From the NCBI RefSeq assembly GCF_001592935.1, contig NZ_LRDB01000050.1, positions 248,001 to 312,000 of the forward strand: DNA of 64,000 bases, in the 5' to 3' direction. This DNA comes from Roseivirga echinicomitans (lineage in GTDB: Bacteria > Bacteroidota > Bacteroidia > Cytophagales > Cyclobacteriaceae). The notes beneath the pieces are model-generated. The model worked only from the letters and a program-made list of their open reading frames with translations. It made no database searches and was not told where the DNA came from. Shown one piece after another: positions 8,321 through 18,066 of the stretch; positions within the stretch are counted from its first letter, which is position 1, and every line of letters starts with the position of its first letter. The translations under genes were made by a program, and so were the position numbers.

Positions 8321-10013
8321 CTAAATTGAAGAGATAGCTAAATAACACCACCAAAATACAACCGAAAGCATTGTACCAAAGGAAGCCCATGGTAAAGATT
8401 CCTGCAGCATCCTGCGTATTCAAATAGTGAATCACAATGATTACTATTTGACTGAGTATAGCGCCCATAAACACGGCATTGCTCCTAATTTTCTTAAAGA
8501 AGAATGCCACCACAAAAATACCTAAAACGGTTGGATAGAACAAGGAGCCAATCAAGTTGACTGCCTCTATCAGGTTATCAAAAAGAGATAAGGTAGACGC
8601 CACAATGATGGCGAGTATCCCCCAACCAAGAGTAAAGAGTTTTGAATACCTTAAGTAATGATTATCATCACCATCCTTTTTTACTGCTCGCTTATAAAAA
8701 TCGATTGTTGTCGTGCTCCCAAGCGCATTCAATTCAGAGGATGTAGAAGACATCGCTGCTGAAAAAATAACCGCAAATAGTAAACCTACGATACCAATAG
8801 GCATGTTTTTCTGAACGAAATCCATGAAAATATAATCCGTATCCTTGGTTTCTGATCCTTCAACAGCCTCTCCAACCAGTGTAATCGCCCTACTCCTAAC
8901 TTCATCAGATTTGGTTTGAAGTGCATTAACAGCTGTCTTCGCCTCTTCTATAGCAAGCTCATCTCCTGTTCTTACCGCTTCATTAAGCCCCTCAACCGCT
9001 GTGAGTTTTTCTGCAAATATTTCCGAGTATTCATCTTCAAAAGCCCTGAAATCATCAGCCCTATCGGTTTCGTAAACTTGCTCTTTCAGCGTTTCATTAA
9101 AAAATATTGGGGGTTGATTATATTGATAAAACACAAACACCATTACACCAATAAAGAGAATGATAAACTGCATTGGCACTTTTAGTAGTCCGTTCATCAT
9201 CAGTCCTAAACGGCTCTCAGACAAGGTTTTTCCAGATAAATAACGTTGCACTTGAGATTGATCCGTTCCAAAATAGGACAAGAAGAGAAAAACCGCACCC
9301 GTCATTCCTGACCAAAAACTGTACTTATTTTTGAGGTCAAATGTAAAATCAACCACGTTGAGTTTACCCATTTTACCAGCTACACTTAGGGCATCATTCA
9401 TGCTCACTCCTGAAGGCAGCGAATTCAACACCAAAATACCAGCTAGGATCATTCCCCCCATCATTACTGCCATTTGCGTCTTTTGGGTTTGTGTAACAGC
9501 CTTGGTTCCTCCAGACACGGTGTAAATAATTACTAAAACACCTATGATGATATTCGTTGCTCTTAGGTCCCAATCAAGCAGTGATGATAGAATAATTGAT
9601 GGTGCATAGATCGTTATCCCAGCTGCAAGGCCACGTTGTACTAAAAAGATAAAGGCCGCAAGCATACGGGTCTTCACATCGAAACGTGTTTCAAGATATT
9701 CGTAAGCAGTATAAACTTTGAGCTTATAATAAATCGGTAAAAAGAACACCGAAATGATAATCATGGCGACTGGAAGGCCAAAATAGAATTGTATAAAGCC
9801 CATACCCTCTGTATAAGCTTGGCCAGGGGTAGAAAGAAAGGTGATGGCACTGGCTTGAGTGGCCATTATTGAAAGGCCAATGGCCCACCATTTCACATCG
9901 TCACCACCACGTAAATAACTATTAATGTTATTGTCGCCACGAGTTTTCCAAACACCATATACTACAATAGAAATCAATGTGCCGAAAAGCACTACCCAGT
10001 CAATCCAACTCAT
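8292..10013 (-). CDS. Sodium:solute symporter (SSS family)
   Basis: A 573-aa integral membrane protein with about 13 predicted membrane segments and the family pattern WWAIGLSIMATQASAITFLS, GMGFIQFYFGLP and YTVSGGTKAVTQTQ. The C-terminal half carries AMSSTSSELNALGS. The frame extends to 10094, but the ATG at 10013 overlaps the stop of the upstream 46-aa gene (ATGA) and starts a normal first membrane helix, so it is chosen. About 80 residues between helices, near the middle, form a charged loop (TDRADDFRAFEDEYSEI ...). Coupling to a PIG-L deacetylase suggests uptake of a deacetylated amino sugar or similar product; this is inference. Confidence 0.92.
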   Translation of the reverse strand: MSWIDWVVLFGTLISIVVYGVWKTRGDNNINSYLRGGDDVKWWAIGLSIMATQASAITFLSTPGQAYTEGMGFIQFYFGLPVAMIIISVFFLPIYYKLKVYTAYEYLETRFDVKTRMLAAFIFLVQRGLAAGITIYAPSIILSSLLDWDLRATNIIIGVLVIIYTVSGGTKAVTQTQKTQMAVMMGGMILAGILVLNSLPSGVSMNDALSVAGKMGKLNVVDFTFDLKNKYSFWSGMTGAVFLFLSYFGTDQSQVQRYLSGKTLSESRLGLMMNGLLKVPMQFIILFIGVMVFVFYQYNQPPIFFNETLKEQVYETDRADDFRAFEDEYSEIFAEKLTAVEGLNEAVRTGDELAIEEAKTAVNALQTKSDEVRSRAITLVGEAVEGSETKDTDYIFMDFVQKNMPIGIVGLLFAVIFSAAMSSTSSELNALGSTTTIDFYKRAVKKDGDDNHYLRYSKLFTLGWGILAIIVASTLSLFDNLIEAVNLIGSLFYPTVLGIFVVAFFFKKIRSNAVFMGAILSQIVIIVIHYLNTQDAAGIFTMGFLWYNAFGCILVVLFSYLFNLVKPEKPLEA

Positions 10014-10150
10014 GCGTATGCGATTGTAAACCAGTAAAACAATAGAATTAATACAGCCAATGTACCCATCAGTAACCAGTACATTCCAGACCACTTCTTA
10101 AAAAATGGAGGTTTAGCATCCCTCGCTTCTTGTTCTGTTTGCGCGCTCAT
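10010..10150 (-). CDS. Small single-span membrane protein, 46 aa, translationally coupled
   Basis: The start ATG (10150-10148) overlaps the stop of the PIG-L gene as TAATG, and its TGA stop overlaps the symporter start as ATGA. The product begins MSAQTEQEARDAKPPF, has a charged cytosolic N-terminus and then one membrane helix (MYWLLMGTLAVLILLFYW). Both overlaps are exact, which is strong evidence for a real cistron even though it is too short for most gene callers. It may be an accessory subunit of the SSS transporter, as is known for other SSS systems with small partner proteins. Confidence 0.8.
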   Translation of the reverse strand: MSAQTEQEARDAKPPFFKKWSGMYWLLMGTLAVLILLFYWFTIAYA

Positions 10151-12690
10151 TAGCGTTTCTTTTCGATTTGATTCAGCTTGGTGTTCTTTGGTTTCTCGTT
10201 TCCAAGCGAAATCATATTACTAAAAATTCTAAAGGCTCCTGGAACACCTGCTGGTAATTCTCTGAACCATGAGTAGCCTGTATACACAAAATAGCCTTCG
10301 CCATATTGACCAACGATCAAGCCACCGTCATTCGGTTTGTCACCTGGGTCATTGCTGGAAAGGATTGCTGTATATTTTTCGTCCCATTGGTTAGGGAAAT
10401 AAAGCCCTCGCTCCTGCACCCAACCTTCAAAGTCTTTTTCGGTAATCTTATTGGGCCCATTGATCAAAGGATGATCAGGCGCTAAGATTCTCACTTTAGC
10501 GTCTTCCACCGTTACCCTATCTCTTGAGATTTGAAAAGGATAAGGCCCAATCTCTGGTTGATCCCTCATGCTGGTGTTGTATTGTGCAATCACGGTACCG
10601 CCTTGCTTTACATAGGCCATTAAATCAGGTTGAATAAATGGCATTCTATCTACAGTGTTATAAGCACGCACACCAATGATTACCGCATCAAAATCAGCCA
10701 AGCTTTCTGCTGTTATCGTGTTCGGATCAAGAATAGATACGGTATAACCAATTTGTGTTAAGCTTTCTGGAACAGCATCACCTGAGCCCATAATGTAGCC
10801 CACGTACTGACCTTTTCTTTCCAAATTAAGGCGCACCACTTTGGCCGTACTTTCAGGGAAAATCGTTTGTCTAGGAATATGCTTGTAATCAATCACTTTC
10901 AAACCTTGGTGATATGACTTGCCATTGTAAGTTACTTTGGCCGTTACCTGCCCTTCTTGCTGTGTTGTTGGAGGCAATACCTGAAACTTGAATCGTGCTT
11001 CTTCTTGCTTTCCTTTGAGGTTATAGTCAAAGCTTTCAGGGCTTGATTTCCAGCCCGAAGGCAAATCCAAGCTTACCTTTCCAGAAACATTATTGGTACC
11101 GGCTTTCACGACCACATTCACCTCTTTGGTTGAGTTGTCGGCAAAGACCAACACGCTTTCAGCAATGTTTACATATACTGGAGGGGTCATTACAAATGGT
11201 CTGTATACTTCTCCGTCTACCCTATCATTCTCTTTATAAACCACCGATGTAGCATAAGCATAAGGCTTTCCGTTGATGGTTAAATTAAAAGTAGCGTTGA
11301 GTACATCTGTATTTTGAGCAAGCCCAATCAATGCTTGATCATCTACCCTATACATTCCTACAGTTCCTTCTTCGCGAAGCCAATAAGGTTCTGAGTTTGG
11401 AAGCTCAGGCAGGGTAAATTCTAAATTCTTTCTGAAAGACTGATTATTGGCCAATGACTGAGTGATTGTGGCTTTCTGGTTTAGCTCAGGGAAATCAATT
11501 GAATTGAGCGACACCTTAACATCCGAACGGTTAATGGCTTCAACACTAATTCTTAGCTTCTCTCCGCTTACTTTAGTTTCCTCGTCAGCAACTACTTCTA
11601 AATAAAGCCCAAGTACCGATTTGATGACCAAATCTAGTTCTTCCAACTTCACTTTCTTCCAATACTCATCTTCGATTGTCACCAATTTCTCACGGGCTTG
11701 CAGTAAATCGTCAATAATTACGGAAGGGTTGCTGAGGTTATAGTTCTTATTGGCTTTAGCGAGTAACGTGCCTATTTCAGCACCACCTTTTACCCTCGAC
11801 CATGAAGAATTGATCCCTTCAAAAATATCGGCCTTTGGCTTTTCACCTTTCCAATACATCAATACTTCTTTGCTTTCACCTCTTCGGCCTGTGCTGCCAA
11901 AGCCTTGAGATTTATGTTCACTACGACCTAAGGATGAGATTTCGTCATATGAGAGGCCTAAAAGTGGGTTGTAGGCTCCAAAATCAATGGTATAATAACC
12001 AGGGGAACCATCAAACTCTTCTCCATCATTTCTACCACCAAAGTTATAGCCATTCCAATAGAGTGTTTGTGGTTGCCAAGGCTGAACATACTTCAACTGT
12101 TCAGGGTATTTGGTGGGGTCGTTGGCCAAATCAAAGGCTTGCATGGCCAAACGGGCCGAAGCCGTGTGATGACCGTGCATACTTCCGCTCGGTACCAAAG
12201 TGGTATCGAAGCGCGTAATGATAATATCTGGACGAAAACGTCTGATGTTCCAAACCACATCGGCCAAGGCATCATCCTTATCCCATACATTCAATGTTTC
12301 GTTCGGATCTTTCGAAAAACCAAAGTCATTGGCTCGAGTGAAAAATTGCTCTCCGCCATCTCTTCTTCTGGCAGCCAATAACTCCTGAGTCCTGATAATT
12401 CCTAAATACTCACGAATTTCGGTACCAATTAAGTTTTGTCCCCCGTCACCACGCGTCATGGCCAAATAAGCCGTCCTCATGTTCTTTTCATTCGCCATAT
12501 AGGCAATCAGTCGGGTGTTTTCGTCATCGGGGTGAGCCGCCAAGTACAGCACCGAACCCAGTACTTCCAGTTTATTGAGGGCTTGCTTTATTTCAGCGGC
12601 ATCCAGTTTTTTGGGTGCCTGCGCTTTGGTTACTGTTGAAAAGACAGTAAGCAGAATGCAGAAGAGCATTAGTTTAGAAAGGTGTTTCAT
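10150..12690 (-). CDS. Exported PIG-L (LmbE-like) family deacetylase
   Basis: An 846-aa protein with a Sec signal peptide (MKHLSKLMLFCILLTVF ... TKAQ). The zinc-binding PIG-L core lies at residues 45-200: AAHPDDENTR at 51-60, RGDGGQ, and HGHHTASARLA. The family removes N-acetyl groups from amino sugars. The long C-terminal part contains a beta-sandwich region and, near residue 640, a glutamine-amidotransferase/ThuA-like stretch (IGVRAYNTVDRM, VKQGGTVIAQYNTS). It heads a three-gene operon with a 46-aa membrane protein and an SSS symporter. Confidence 0.93.
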   Translation of the reverse strand: MKHLSKLMLFCILLTVFSTVTKAQAPKKLDAAEIKQALNKLEVLGSVLYLAAHPDDENTRLIAYMANEKNMRTAYLAMTRGDGGQNLIGTEIREYLGIIRTQELLAARRRDGGEQFFTRANDFGFSKDPNETLNVWDKDDALADVVWNIRRFRPDIIITRFDTTLVPSGSMHGHHTASARLAMQAFDLANDPTKYPEQLKYVQPWQPQTLYWNGYNFGGRNDGEEFDGSPGYYTIDFGAYNPLLGLSYDEISSLGRSEHKSQGFGSTGRRGESKEVLMYWKGEKPKADIFEGINSSWSRVKGGAEIGTLLAKANKNYNLSNPSVIIDDLLQAREKLVTIEDEYWKKVKLEELDLVIKSVLGLYLEVVADEETKVSGEKLRISVEAINRSDVKVSLNSIDFPELNQKATITQSLANNQSFRKNLEFTLPELPNSEPYWLREEGTVGMYRVDDQALIGLAQNTDVLNATFNLTINGKPYAYATSVVYKENDRVDGEVYRPFVMTPPVYVNIAESVLVFADNSTKEVNVVVKAGTNNVSGKVSLDLPSGWKSSPESFDYNLKGKQEEARFKFQVLPPTTQQEGQVTAKVTYNGKSYHQGLKVIDYKHIPRQTIFPESTAKVVRLNLERKGQYVGYIMGSGDAVPESLTQIGYTVSILDPNTITAESLADFDAVIIGVRAYNTVDRMPFIQPDLMAYVKQGGTVIAQYNTSMRDQPEIGPYPFQISRDRVTVEDAKVRILAPDHPLINGPNKITEKDFEGWVQERGLYFPNQWDEKYTAILSSNDPGDKPNDGGLIVGQYGEGYFVYTGYSWFRELPAGVPGAFRIFSNMISLGNEKPKNTKLNQIEKKR

Positions 12691-12895
12691 TTTGGTTTTG
12701 ATGAGTAACTGGGCTTGTAACGGGTTCTAAGTTATCAGGTTCTATTGATTATCCGAGTGGCAATTCTGTTAATGGAGCATATTTTATCGATTTAAAAGAG
12801 AAATGTCGAACAAACGACTTCTTCTCCAATTCTACCACCGAATATTCCTTTTCAGACCTTTTTTGATTTCATTCCCATTCTTGAGCATTATCAAT

Positions 12896-12903
12896 TAGAT
12901 TTG
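12896..12903 (+). promoter_or_regulatory. Bacteroidota -7 element TAGATTTG
   Basis: TAGATTTG fits the TAnnTTTG consensus and ends 10 bases before the ATG of the glycosyltransferase gene. A clear -33 TTTG at fixed distance is not obvious. Confidence 0.4.
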
Positions 12904-12913
12904 CAGACAATTC

Positions 12914-14494
12914 ATGAACAAGCAAAAGTCACTTTTACTGATCCTCGTTTTAGCCGTTGCGGTGTGCTATGCCAACATTAGCGGTTTGGATGTTTACGCA
13001 TTGGATGAAGCCAAAAATGCAGAAGCGGCCAGAGAAATGTTTGAGAGTGGCGACTATGTGGTTCCCTATTACAACTACCAACTGCGCACCGACAAGCCAC
13101 CGCTTCATTATTACTTTATGGCTGCGGGCTATGCTATTTTTGGAGTAACCGAGTTTGGCGCACGCCTCTTTTCTTCCTTAATGGGCGTTTTCACCATCAT
13201 GATTACCTTTCTATTTGCTAGGAAACACTTTGGCGAAAAAGCAGGGCTGAATGCTGCTCTAGTGCTTATTTCGTCTATTCATTTGGCACTGCAATTCCAT
13301 ATGTCGGTGCCCGACCCCTATTTGGTGTTCTTTATGACTTGGGCGTTTTATTCGTTTTACGAAGCCTACAAAACCAATAATAAATGGCAGTTGCTGTCTT
13401 TCTACTTTGCCATTGGCTGCGGTGTGCTCACCAAAGGACCTGTAGCGATAGGATTACCGGGCTTGGCGGCTCTGATTTTCCTCTTCTCCCAAAAAGACTT
13501 TAAATGGAAAACGATTTGGCGATTACAACCCTTTGGCGGTTTACTGCTCGCCCTATTGATTTCTGTGCCATGGTTTTATGCCGTGCATATTCAAACTAAT
13601 GGCGCTTGGACAGAAGAGTTTTTCTTCAAACACAATTTCTCTCGTTTCTCCGATTCAATGGAAGGCCATAGTGGAAGTCCATTGTTGACATTTGCCTTTG
13701 TGTTTGGTTTGGGCATGTTGGCCTTTATTCCGTTCTCAGTGCAGTCGTTCAAAAATGCATGGAAGGAAAAACAGGACAGCGCAATGATGTATGTGCTTAT
13801 CTCGGCTTCCGTGATTGTTGTGTTTTTCGCGATTAGCAGCACCAAGCTGCCCAACTACACGGTTCCGTCTTATCCACTCATTGCCATTTTAATTGGCGCT
13901 TACATTGCTAAAATAGACAACCAGTGGTTCGCTAAACTCGGAAACCGAATTGGTCTGTTTTTCTACGCTATTCTGCTGATTGTTTTCCCTATTGGCATCT
14001 ATTTCGCACTCCAAGGCGATAAGTCTTTAGGTGAGCTGACGAATCTTGCGTTTTACTTTATCCCACTGTCTGTGGTGGGTGTTTTCATTTTCAAACAAGG
14101 TATTGCTAGAAAGAGCATAGAAAGCGTATTGTGGATGAACATCAGCGTTTGGTGCGTCACCATTATGCTTTTCTTCCATTTGATTTTTCCGCAAGTAGAT
14201 GGGCAGAACCCTGTTCAACAGACTTTGCCAGAAATGGACACGAGCAAAATGATCATTGCCTTCAAACGACTTAACCCTGCATTCGTTTTTGCGCTACAGC
14301 GCGAAATTCCAATGTATAATGATGTGGAAACCATCAAGCAAATCATGGGAAGTCAGCCCAGTGGCTATTTGATTTCTCGAACTGAATTTCAAGAAGAACT
14401 GGAAAGCATTCCTGGTTTAGAATTTCAGGATAAAGCCAGAGACTTGTTTGAAAACCCTACCACTTTAGTGATGAGGTGGGGAATGGATTACTAA
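12914..14494 (+). CDS. ArnT-like GT39/GT83-family membrane glycosyltransferase
   Basis: A 526-aa polytopic membrane protein. The first periplasmic loop contains YALDEAKNAEAAREM and RTDKPPLHYYFMAAGY, which give the Asp-Glu pair and the KPPL motif of the GT-C (PMT/ArnT) fold that transfers sugars from polyprenyl-phosphate donors. About 11 further hydrophobic segments follow, including CGVLTKGPVAIGLPGL. It probably modifies lipid A or another envelope glycan; the acceptor is unknown. The gene is monocistronic. Confidence 0.9.
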   Translation: MNKQKSLLLILVLAVAVCYANISGLDVYALDEAKNAEAAREMFESGDYVVPYYNYQLRTDKPPLHYYFMAAGYAIFGVTEFGARLFSSLMGVFTIMITFLFARKHFGEKAGLNAALVLISSIHLALQFHMSVPDPYLVFFMTWAFYSFYEAYKTNNKWQLLSFYFAIGCGVLTKGPVAIGLPGLAALIFLFSQKDFKWKTIWRLQPFGGLLLALLISVPWFYAVHIQTNGAWTEEFFFKHNFSRFSDSMEGHSGSPLLTFAFVFGLGMLAFIPFSVQSFKNAWKEKQDSAMMYVLISASVIVVFFAISSTKLPNYTVPSYPLIAILIGAYIAKIDNQWFAKLGNRIGLFFYAILLIVFPIGIYFALQGDKSLGELTNLAFYFIPLSVVGVFIFKQGIARKSIESVLWMNISVWCVTIMLFFHLIFPQVDGQNPVQQTLPEMDTSKMIIAFKRLNPAFVFALQREIPMYNDVETIKQIMGSQPSGYLISRTEFQEELESIPGLEFQDKARDLFENPTTLVMRWGMDY

Positions 14495-14564
14495 ACCACT
14501 ATCGGCTGAGATCACCATGGGTTTGTGAAATAATGAAACTATTTATACAGTCCATTTAACAACC

Positions 14565-15224
14565 TCAACTTTTGGAGGGTTTTCTAAATAATAAACCATT
14601 TTGGAGCTTAGGTCTATCGGCATAAGGCTTCATAATGTACCAAGCGATAAGCGCAGCGAGTATTCCAAAAACACTTCCAATATAGATATCTCTCAAGAAA
14701 TGTTGTAATATATAAACCCTTGATATCCCGACCAATACAGCAGCTATAAAGATCAATACATTTAAAGTTTTATTCTTGCAAATACTAATTAACACAAAAG
14801 CCAAAGTAAAGGCCGAAGCGGTATGTCCTGAAGGAAAACTATCGAAACCACGGGTATTGACTCCTTCCACAAAATTAAGGCGATCTACCTGATCAGCAAA
14901 GAAGGTTTTGGGTCTTGGCTCACCATCGAATAACCATTGTTTGAAAATATGAACAAAGACTGTTTGCAGTGCAATGGCAATCAGCATATAGTAGAACTTG
15001 TGCAGATTGGTGAATAAGAAATACAAGGCTACAATGGCCAGCAAAACCCCATCACCAAGGTAGGTCCAATACTGAAAAAAGAAATCACCAAAACTAGTAT
15101 GTCTGTCATTGAGCCAAAGCACAAAGTCGCCATGGTTGGTCATCAGCATCAAAACCCCAAAAGCCAGTACATAAACAAGTACAAGCCACTGCATTCCTTT
15201 GTCTATGAAGGGTCTATTTTCCAT
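14565..15224 (-). CDS. PAP2-family phosphatase
   Basis: A 219-aa membrane protein with six hydrophobic segments. The acid-phosphatase motifs are visible in order: GEPRPKTFF, FPSGHTASAF, and SRVYILQHFLRD (SR-x5-H-x3-D). The substrate is likely a lipid phosphate such as undecaprenyl pyrophosphate or phosphatidate. Its start overlaps the trmB end by 11 bases, so it is the third gene of the folC-trmB-PAP2 operon. Confidence 0.93.
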   Translation of the reverse strand: MENRPFIDKGMQWLVLVYVLAFGVLMLMTNHGDFVLWLNDRHTSFGDFFFQYWTYLGDGVLLAIVALYFLFTNLHKFYYMLIAIALQTVFVHIFKQWLFDGEPRPKTFFADQVDRLNFVEGVNTRGFDSFPSGHTASAFTLAFVLISICKNKTLNVLIFIAAVLVGISRVYILQHFLRDIYIGSVFGILAALIAWYIMKPYADRPKLQNGLLFRKPSKS

Positions 15225-15882
15225 GGTCGAATCTAAATTTCATGTATTTAATGTTTTCACCAAGGTCATAGAATTTCTCTTCAAACTTGGTTTTAATGCC
15301 GTAATGATCATTCATGTACTCTGAATCATAGAGGTTACGGGTGTACTCCAAATCAATGATATCGTTTCGCTCACTTAACAGCTCAAGCGTATAATCGAAA
15401 AGCGGTGTATTGTCTGTTTTAAAGAAGACTTGACCATTTTCTGTAAGTAATTCCTTGTAGTACTCAAGGTATCGAGGCGATGTAAGTCTTCGTTTCGCAT
15501 CACCATCTCTTCTGAAAGGATCGGGAAAAGTAATCCAGATGGTTTCTACTTCATTGGGCGCAAAGAAGCTTTCAATGCTTTGAATTTGAGCCCTCAAAAA
15601 GGCCACATTGGTAAGGTTCTCTTCAATGGCTTGCGTGCTGCCCACCCATAATCGATCGCCTTTCACATCAACGCCTACAAAATTTCTATTGGGATAAACC
15701 CTGGCCAAACCAGTCGTGTACTCACCTCTCCCACAGCCCATTTCAATGGTAATCGGTTGCTCATTTTTGAAGTATAACTTGTTCCAATTTCCTCTGAGTT
15801 GGGTATAGAGTGCCTTATAATCTTCCAGAACATTCTCACGCTCTTTTAACTCTTCAAACCTCTTCTGCTTCTGTCTCGACAT
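15214..15882 (-). CDS. trmB: tRNA (guanine-N7-)-methyltransferase
   Basis: A 222-aa soluble enzyme that forms m7G46 in tRNA. The SAM-binding motif IEMGCGRGEYTTGLA and the family signature WITFPDPFRRDGDAKRRL are clear, with the final FEEKFYDLG region. The ATG directly abuts the folC stop codon, and the end overlaps the PAP2 start, so the three are co-transcribed. Confidence 0.96.
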   Translation of the reverse strand: MSRQKQKRFEELKERENVLEDYKALYTQLRGNWNKLYFKNEQPITIEMGCGRGEYTTGLARVYPNRNFVGVDVKGDRLWVGSTQAIEENLTNVAFLRAQIQSIESFFAPNEVETIWITFPDPFRRDGDAKRRLTSPRYLEYYKELLTENGQVFFKTDNTPLFDYTLELLSERNDIIDLEYTRNLYDSEYMNDHYGIKTKFEEKFYDLGENIKYMKFRFDHGK

Positions 15883-17112
15883 TTATAACGCTTCTATTTC
15901 GGCCACCACAAAGGTACTACCTCCAATATAAATCATGTCATTTTTTGTGGCTTTTGACTTGGCCAAAGCAATTGCTTCGTTTACGTCCTGTACAAAGTCT
16001 GCTTTCAGGTGAAAAGGGCTTGTCAATTCCTCAATCCGCTCCAACTTCATGGCCCTAGGAACTTTGGCTTCGCAGAAAATAAATTCCGCTTGGGCTGGCA
16101 AACGTGGAATCAAGGTGTCCAACTTCTTATCGTTGACAAAGCCCAAAACCATGTACAGCTTTTCAAAAGAACAGGACTCTATTTGTGGAATGATATAATC
16201 GAAGGCTTCTTTATTGTGCCCCGTATCGCAAACAGTCAATGGAGCTTCAGAAAGAATTTGCCACCTGCCTTTTAGGCCTGTCTGAGTGCTCACATTGGCC
16301 AGTCCGTGGATCAAGGCTTCTTCGGAAATCTTCCAGCCCTTATTTCTTAACACATTGACAGCGGCCAATACGCCTTTAATGTTTTTGGCTTGGTAAGTTC
16401 CTGGTAAGTCAAGTGAGTAATTGGCTGTGTTCAAGGGCTCTTGATCTGCAAATATCAACTCGGAATTCATCTCTTTCGCCCTCTCTGTAAAAACAGGAGT
16501 TGTTTCACTTTGGGACTCTCCTATAACCACAGGAATATTTCGTTTTATTACTCCAGCCTTCTCAAAGGCAATTTCTTGTAAAGTATTGCCCAACATGTCC
16601 ATATGATCGAAGCCAATATTGGTGATCAGCGAAAGTTCCGGAATGATGATATTTGTGGAGTCCAACCTTCCCCCCAAGCCTACTTCGATGATGGCAATGT
16701 CTACTTGCGCTTCGGCAAAGTAATCGAAAGCCATGGTCACCGTCATTTCGAAAAATGAAGGGTGAATTTCATCTATGGTAGGTTGAATTCTTGCTACAAA
16801 ATCAACCACATTCTGTTCGGGAATTGGAGAACCATTGATTCTAATTCTTTCCGTAAAACTCTTTAAATGCGGGCTAGTATAAAGCCCTACCTTATAACCA
16901 GCCGATTGAAAAATAGAGGCCAACATGTGAGAAGAACTTCCCTTCCCATTGGTACCCGCCACATGAATGGACTTAAACTTATGTTGAGGGTTTTTCACGG
17001 CCTCGCAAAGTTTTAATGTATTGGTGAGGTCTTTCTTAAAAGCCACATTCCCCACCCTCTGATACATGGGTAAAGATGAAAACAAATAGTCGAGCGTCTG
17101 TTGATAGTTCAC
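15883..17112 (-). CDS. folC: Dihydrofolate synthase / folylpolyglutamate synthase
   Basis: A 409-aa Mur-ligase-family enzyme that adds glutamate to dihydropteroate and folates. It has the P-loop VAGTNGKGSSSHML, the FolC stretch YTSPHLKSFTERIRING, the metal-binding VGLGGRLDSTNII and TNIGFDHMDMLG, and a C-terminal ligase domain with CDTGHNKEAFDY. First gene of an operon with trmB and PAP2. Its folate product is the cofactor used by the fhs enzyme encoded at 53231. Confidence 0.96.
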   Translation of the reverse strand: MNYQQTLDYLFSSLPMYQRVGNVAFKKDLTNTLKLCEAVKNPQHKFKSIHVAGTNGKGSSSHMLASIFQSAGYKVGLYTSPHLKSFTERIRINGSPIPEQNVVDFVARIQPTIDEIHPSFFEMTVTMAFDYFAEAQVDIAIIEVGLGGRLDSTNIIIPELSLITNIGFDHMDMLGNTLQEIAFEKAGVIKRNIPVVIGESQSETTPVFTERAKEMNSELIFADQEPLNTANYSLDLPGTYQAKNIKGVLAAVNVLRNKGWKISEEALIHGLANVSTQTGLKGRWQILSEAPLTVCDTGHNKEAFDYIIPQIESCSFEKLYMVLGFVNDKKLDTLIPRLPAQAEFIFCEAKVPRAMKLERIEELTSPFHLKADFVQDVNEAIALAKSKATKNDMIYIGGSTFVVAEIEAL

Positions 17113-17258
17113 TACGCGAAGATAGTGTTTCGCTCATTATTTGCCGCTAAATCAAGCCCCTTGTTCTCCATTTCTTATCACTTAAAAAAAATAATTCATT
17201 TCCATACGTGTGGTGACAGCATCAATCGTCATAAGGATACAACAACAAACTCAAAAAC

Positions 17259-17909
17259 ATGAAACAGCAACATTTACTCTTAATGCCTTTTGCAATTTTA
17301 GCCCTTTCAGGTTGTTCACTAGATGACATCACGGGAAATGGCCCGATCATTAACGAATCACGTGTGGTGGATGATTTTCACTCTATAAGACTGCAGATTG
17401 AAGCAGACGTTTATTTACTTCAAGACGATGAGCAAACGCTCAGGGTTGAAACCCACGAAAATCTACTTTCTATTGTAGACACCTATGTGAGCAATGGCGA
17501 GCTCATTATCAAAAGCAATCACAATATAAAAAGGGCCAGAAGGTTGAAGGTCTATATTTCGGCTCCGGATTTCCAAAACATTACACTAACAGGATCAGGA
17601 GATATTGAAAGTGAGAATTGTTTGGATTTGGACAACCTGAATCTAAAGATCACTGGCTCAGGAAAAATCAACCTCTGCGGAATGGTTGACAGCCTCACTG
17701 CTTCAATTTCGGGTTCTGGAGACATTAACTCTTACGGATTAAATGCGAAGGACGTTGACGCTAGCCTTTCAGGTTCTGGAAATATTAAAGTGACTGCCGA
17801 AGAAAGCCTAACCATCAAAATCTCAGGCTCCGGAGATGTTTATTACAAAGGAGATCCGCAGATCAATTCTAAAATATCGGGCTCAGGCAGAGTAATCCGT
17901 ACTTATTAG
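17259..17909 (+). CDS. Head GIN domain (DUF2807) lipoprotein
   Basis: A 216-aa protein with a lipoprotein signal (LMPFAILALSGCS, lipidated Cys19). The rest is a right-handed beta-helix-like repeat in which the short motif SGSGDI/SGSGNI/SGSGKI recurs about every 20 residues, typical of putative auto-transporter adhesin head GIN domains. Likely outer-membrane or surface associated. It stands alone and is followed by a strong terminator. Confidence 0.88.
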   Translation: MKQQHLLLMPFAILALSGCSLDDITGNGPIINESRVVDDFHSIRLQIEADVYLLQDDEQTLRVETHENLLSIVDTYVSNGELIIKSNHNIKRARRLKVYISAPDFQNITLTGSGDIESENCLDLDNLNLKITGSGKINLCGMVDSLTASISGSGDINSYGLNAKDVDASLSGSGNIKVTAEESLTIKISGSGDVYYKGDPQINSKISGSGRVIRTY

Positions 17910-17920
17910 ACATTACAAAG

Positions 17921-17958
17921 AGAGGGGTAATTTACACGACATTCTCCCCTCTTTTTTA
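17921..17958 (+). terminator. Rho-independent terminator
   Basis: AGAGGGG and CCCCTCT pair as a 7-bp stem followed by six T residues, 11 bases after the DUF2807 stop codon. Confidence 0.85.
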
Positions 17959-18066
17959 TTCTCACAAACCTCGATTCCCTTTCATTTAGACTATAAAAAT
18001 CAGGTCCATAAATTTAAATGCTGATAAAGAAATACTACTTTGACTAAAATCCACTTAATTGTGATT

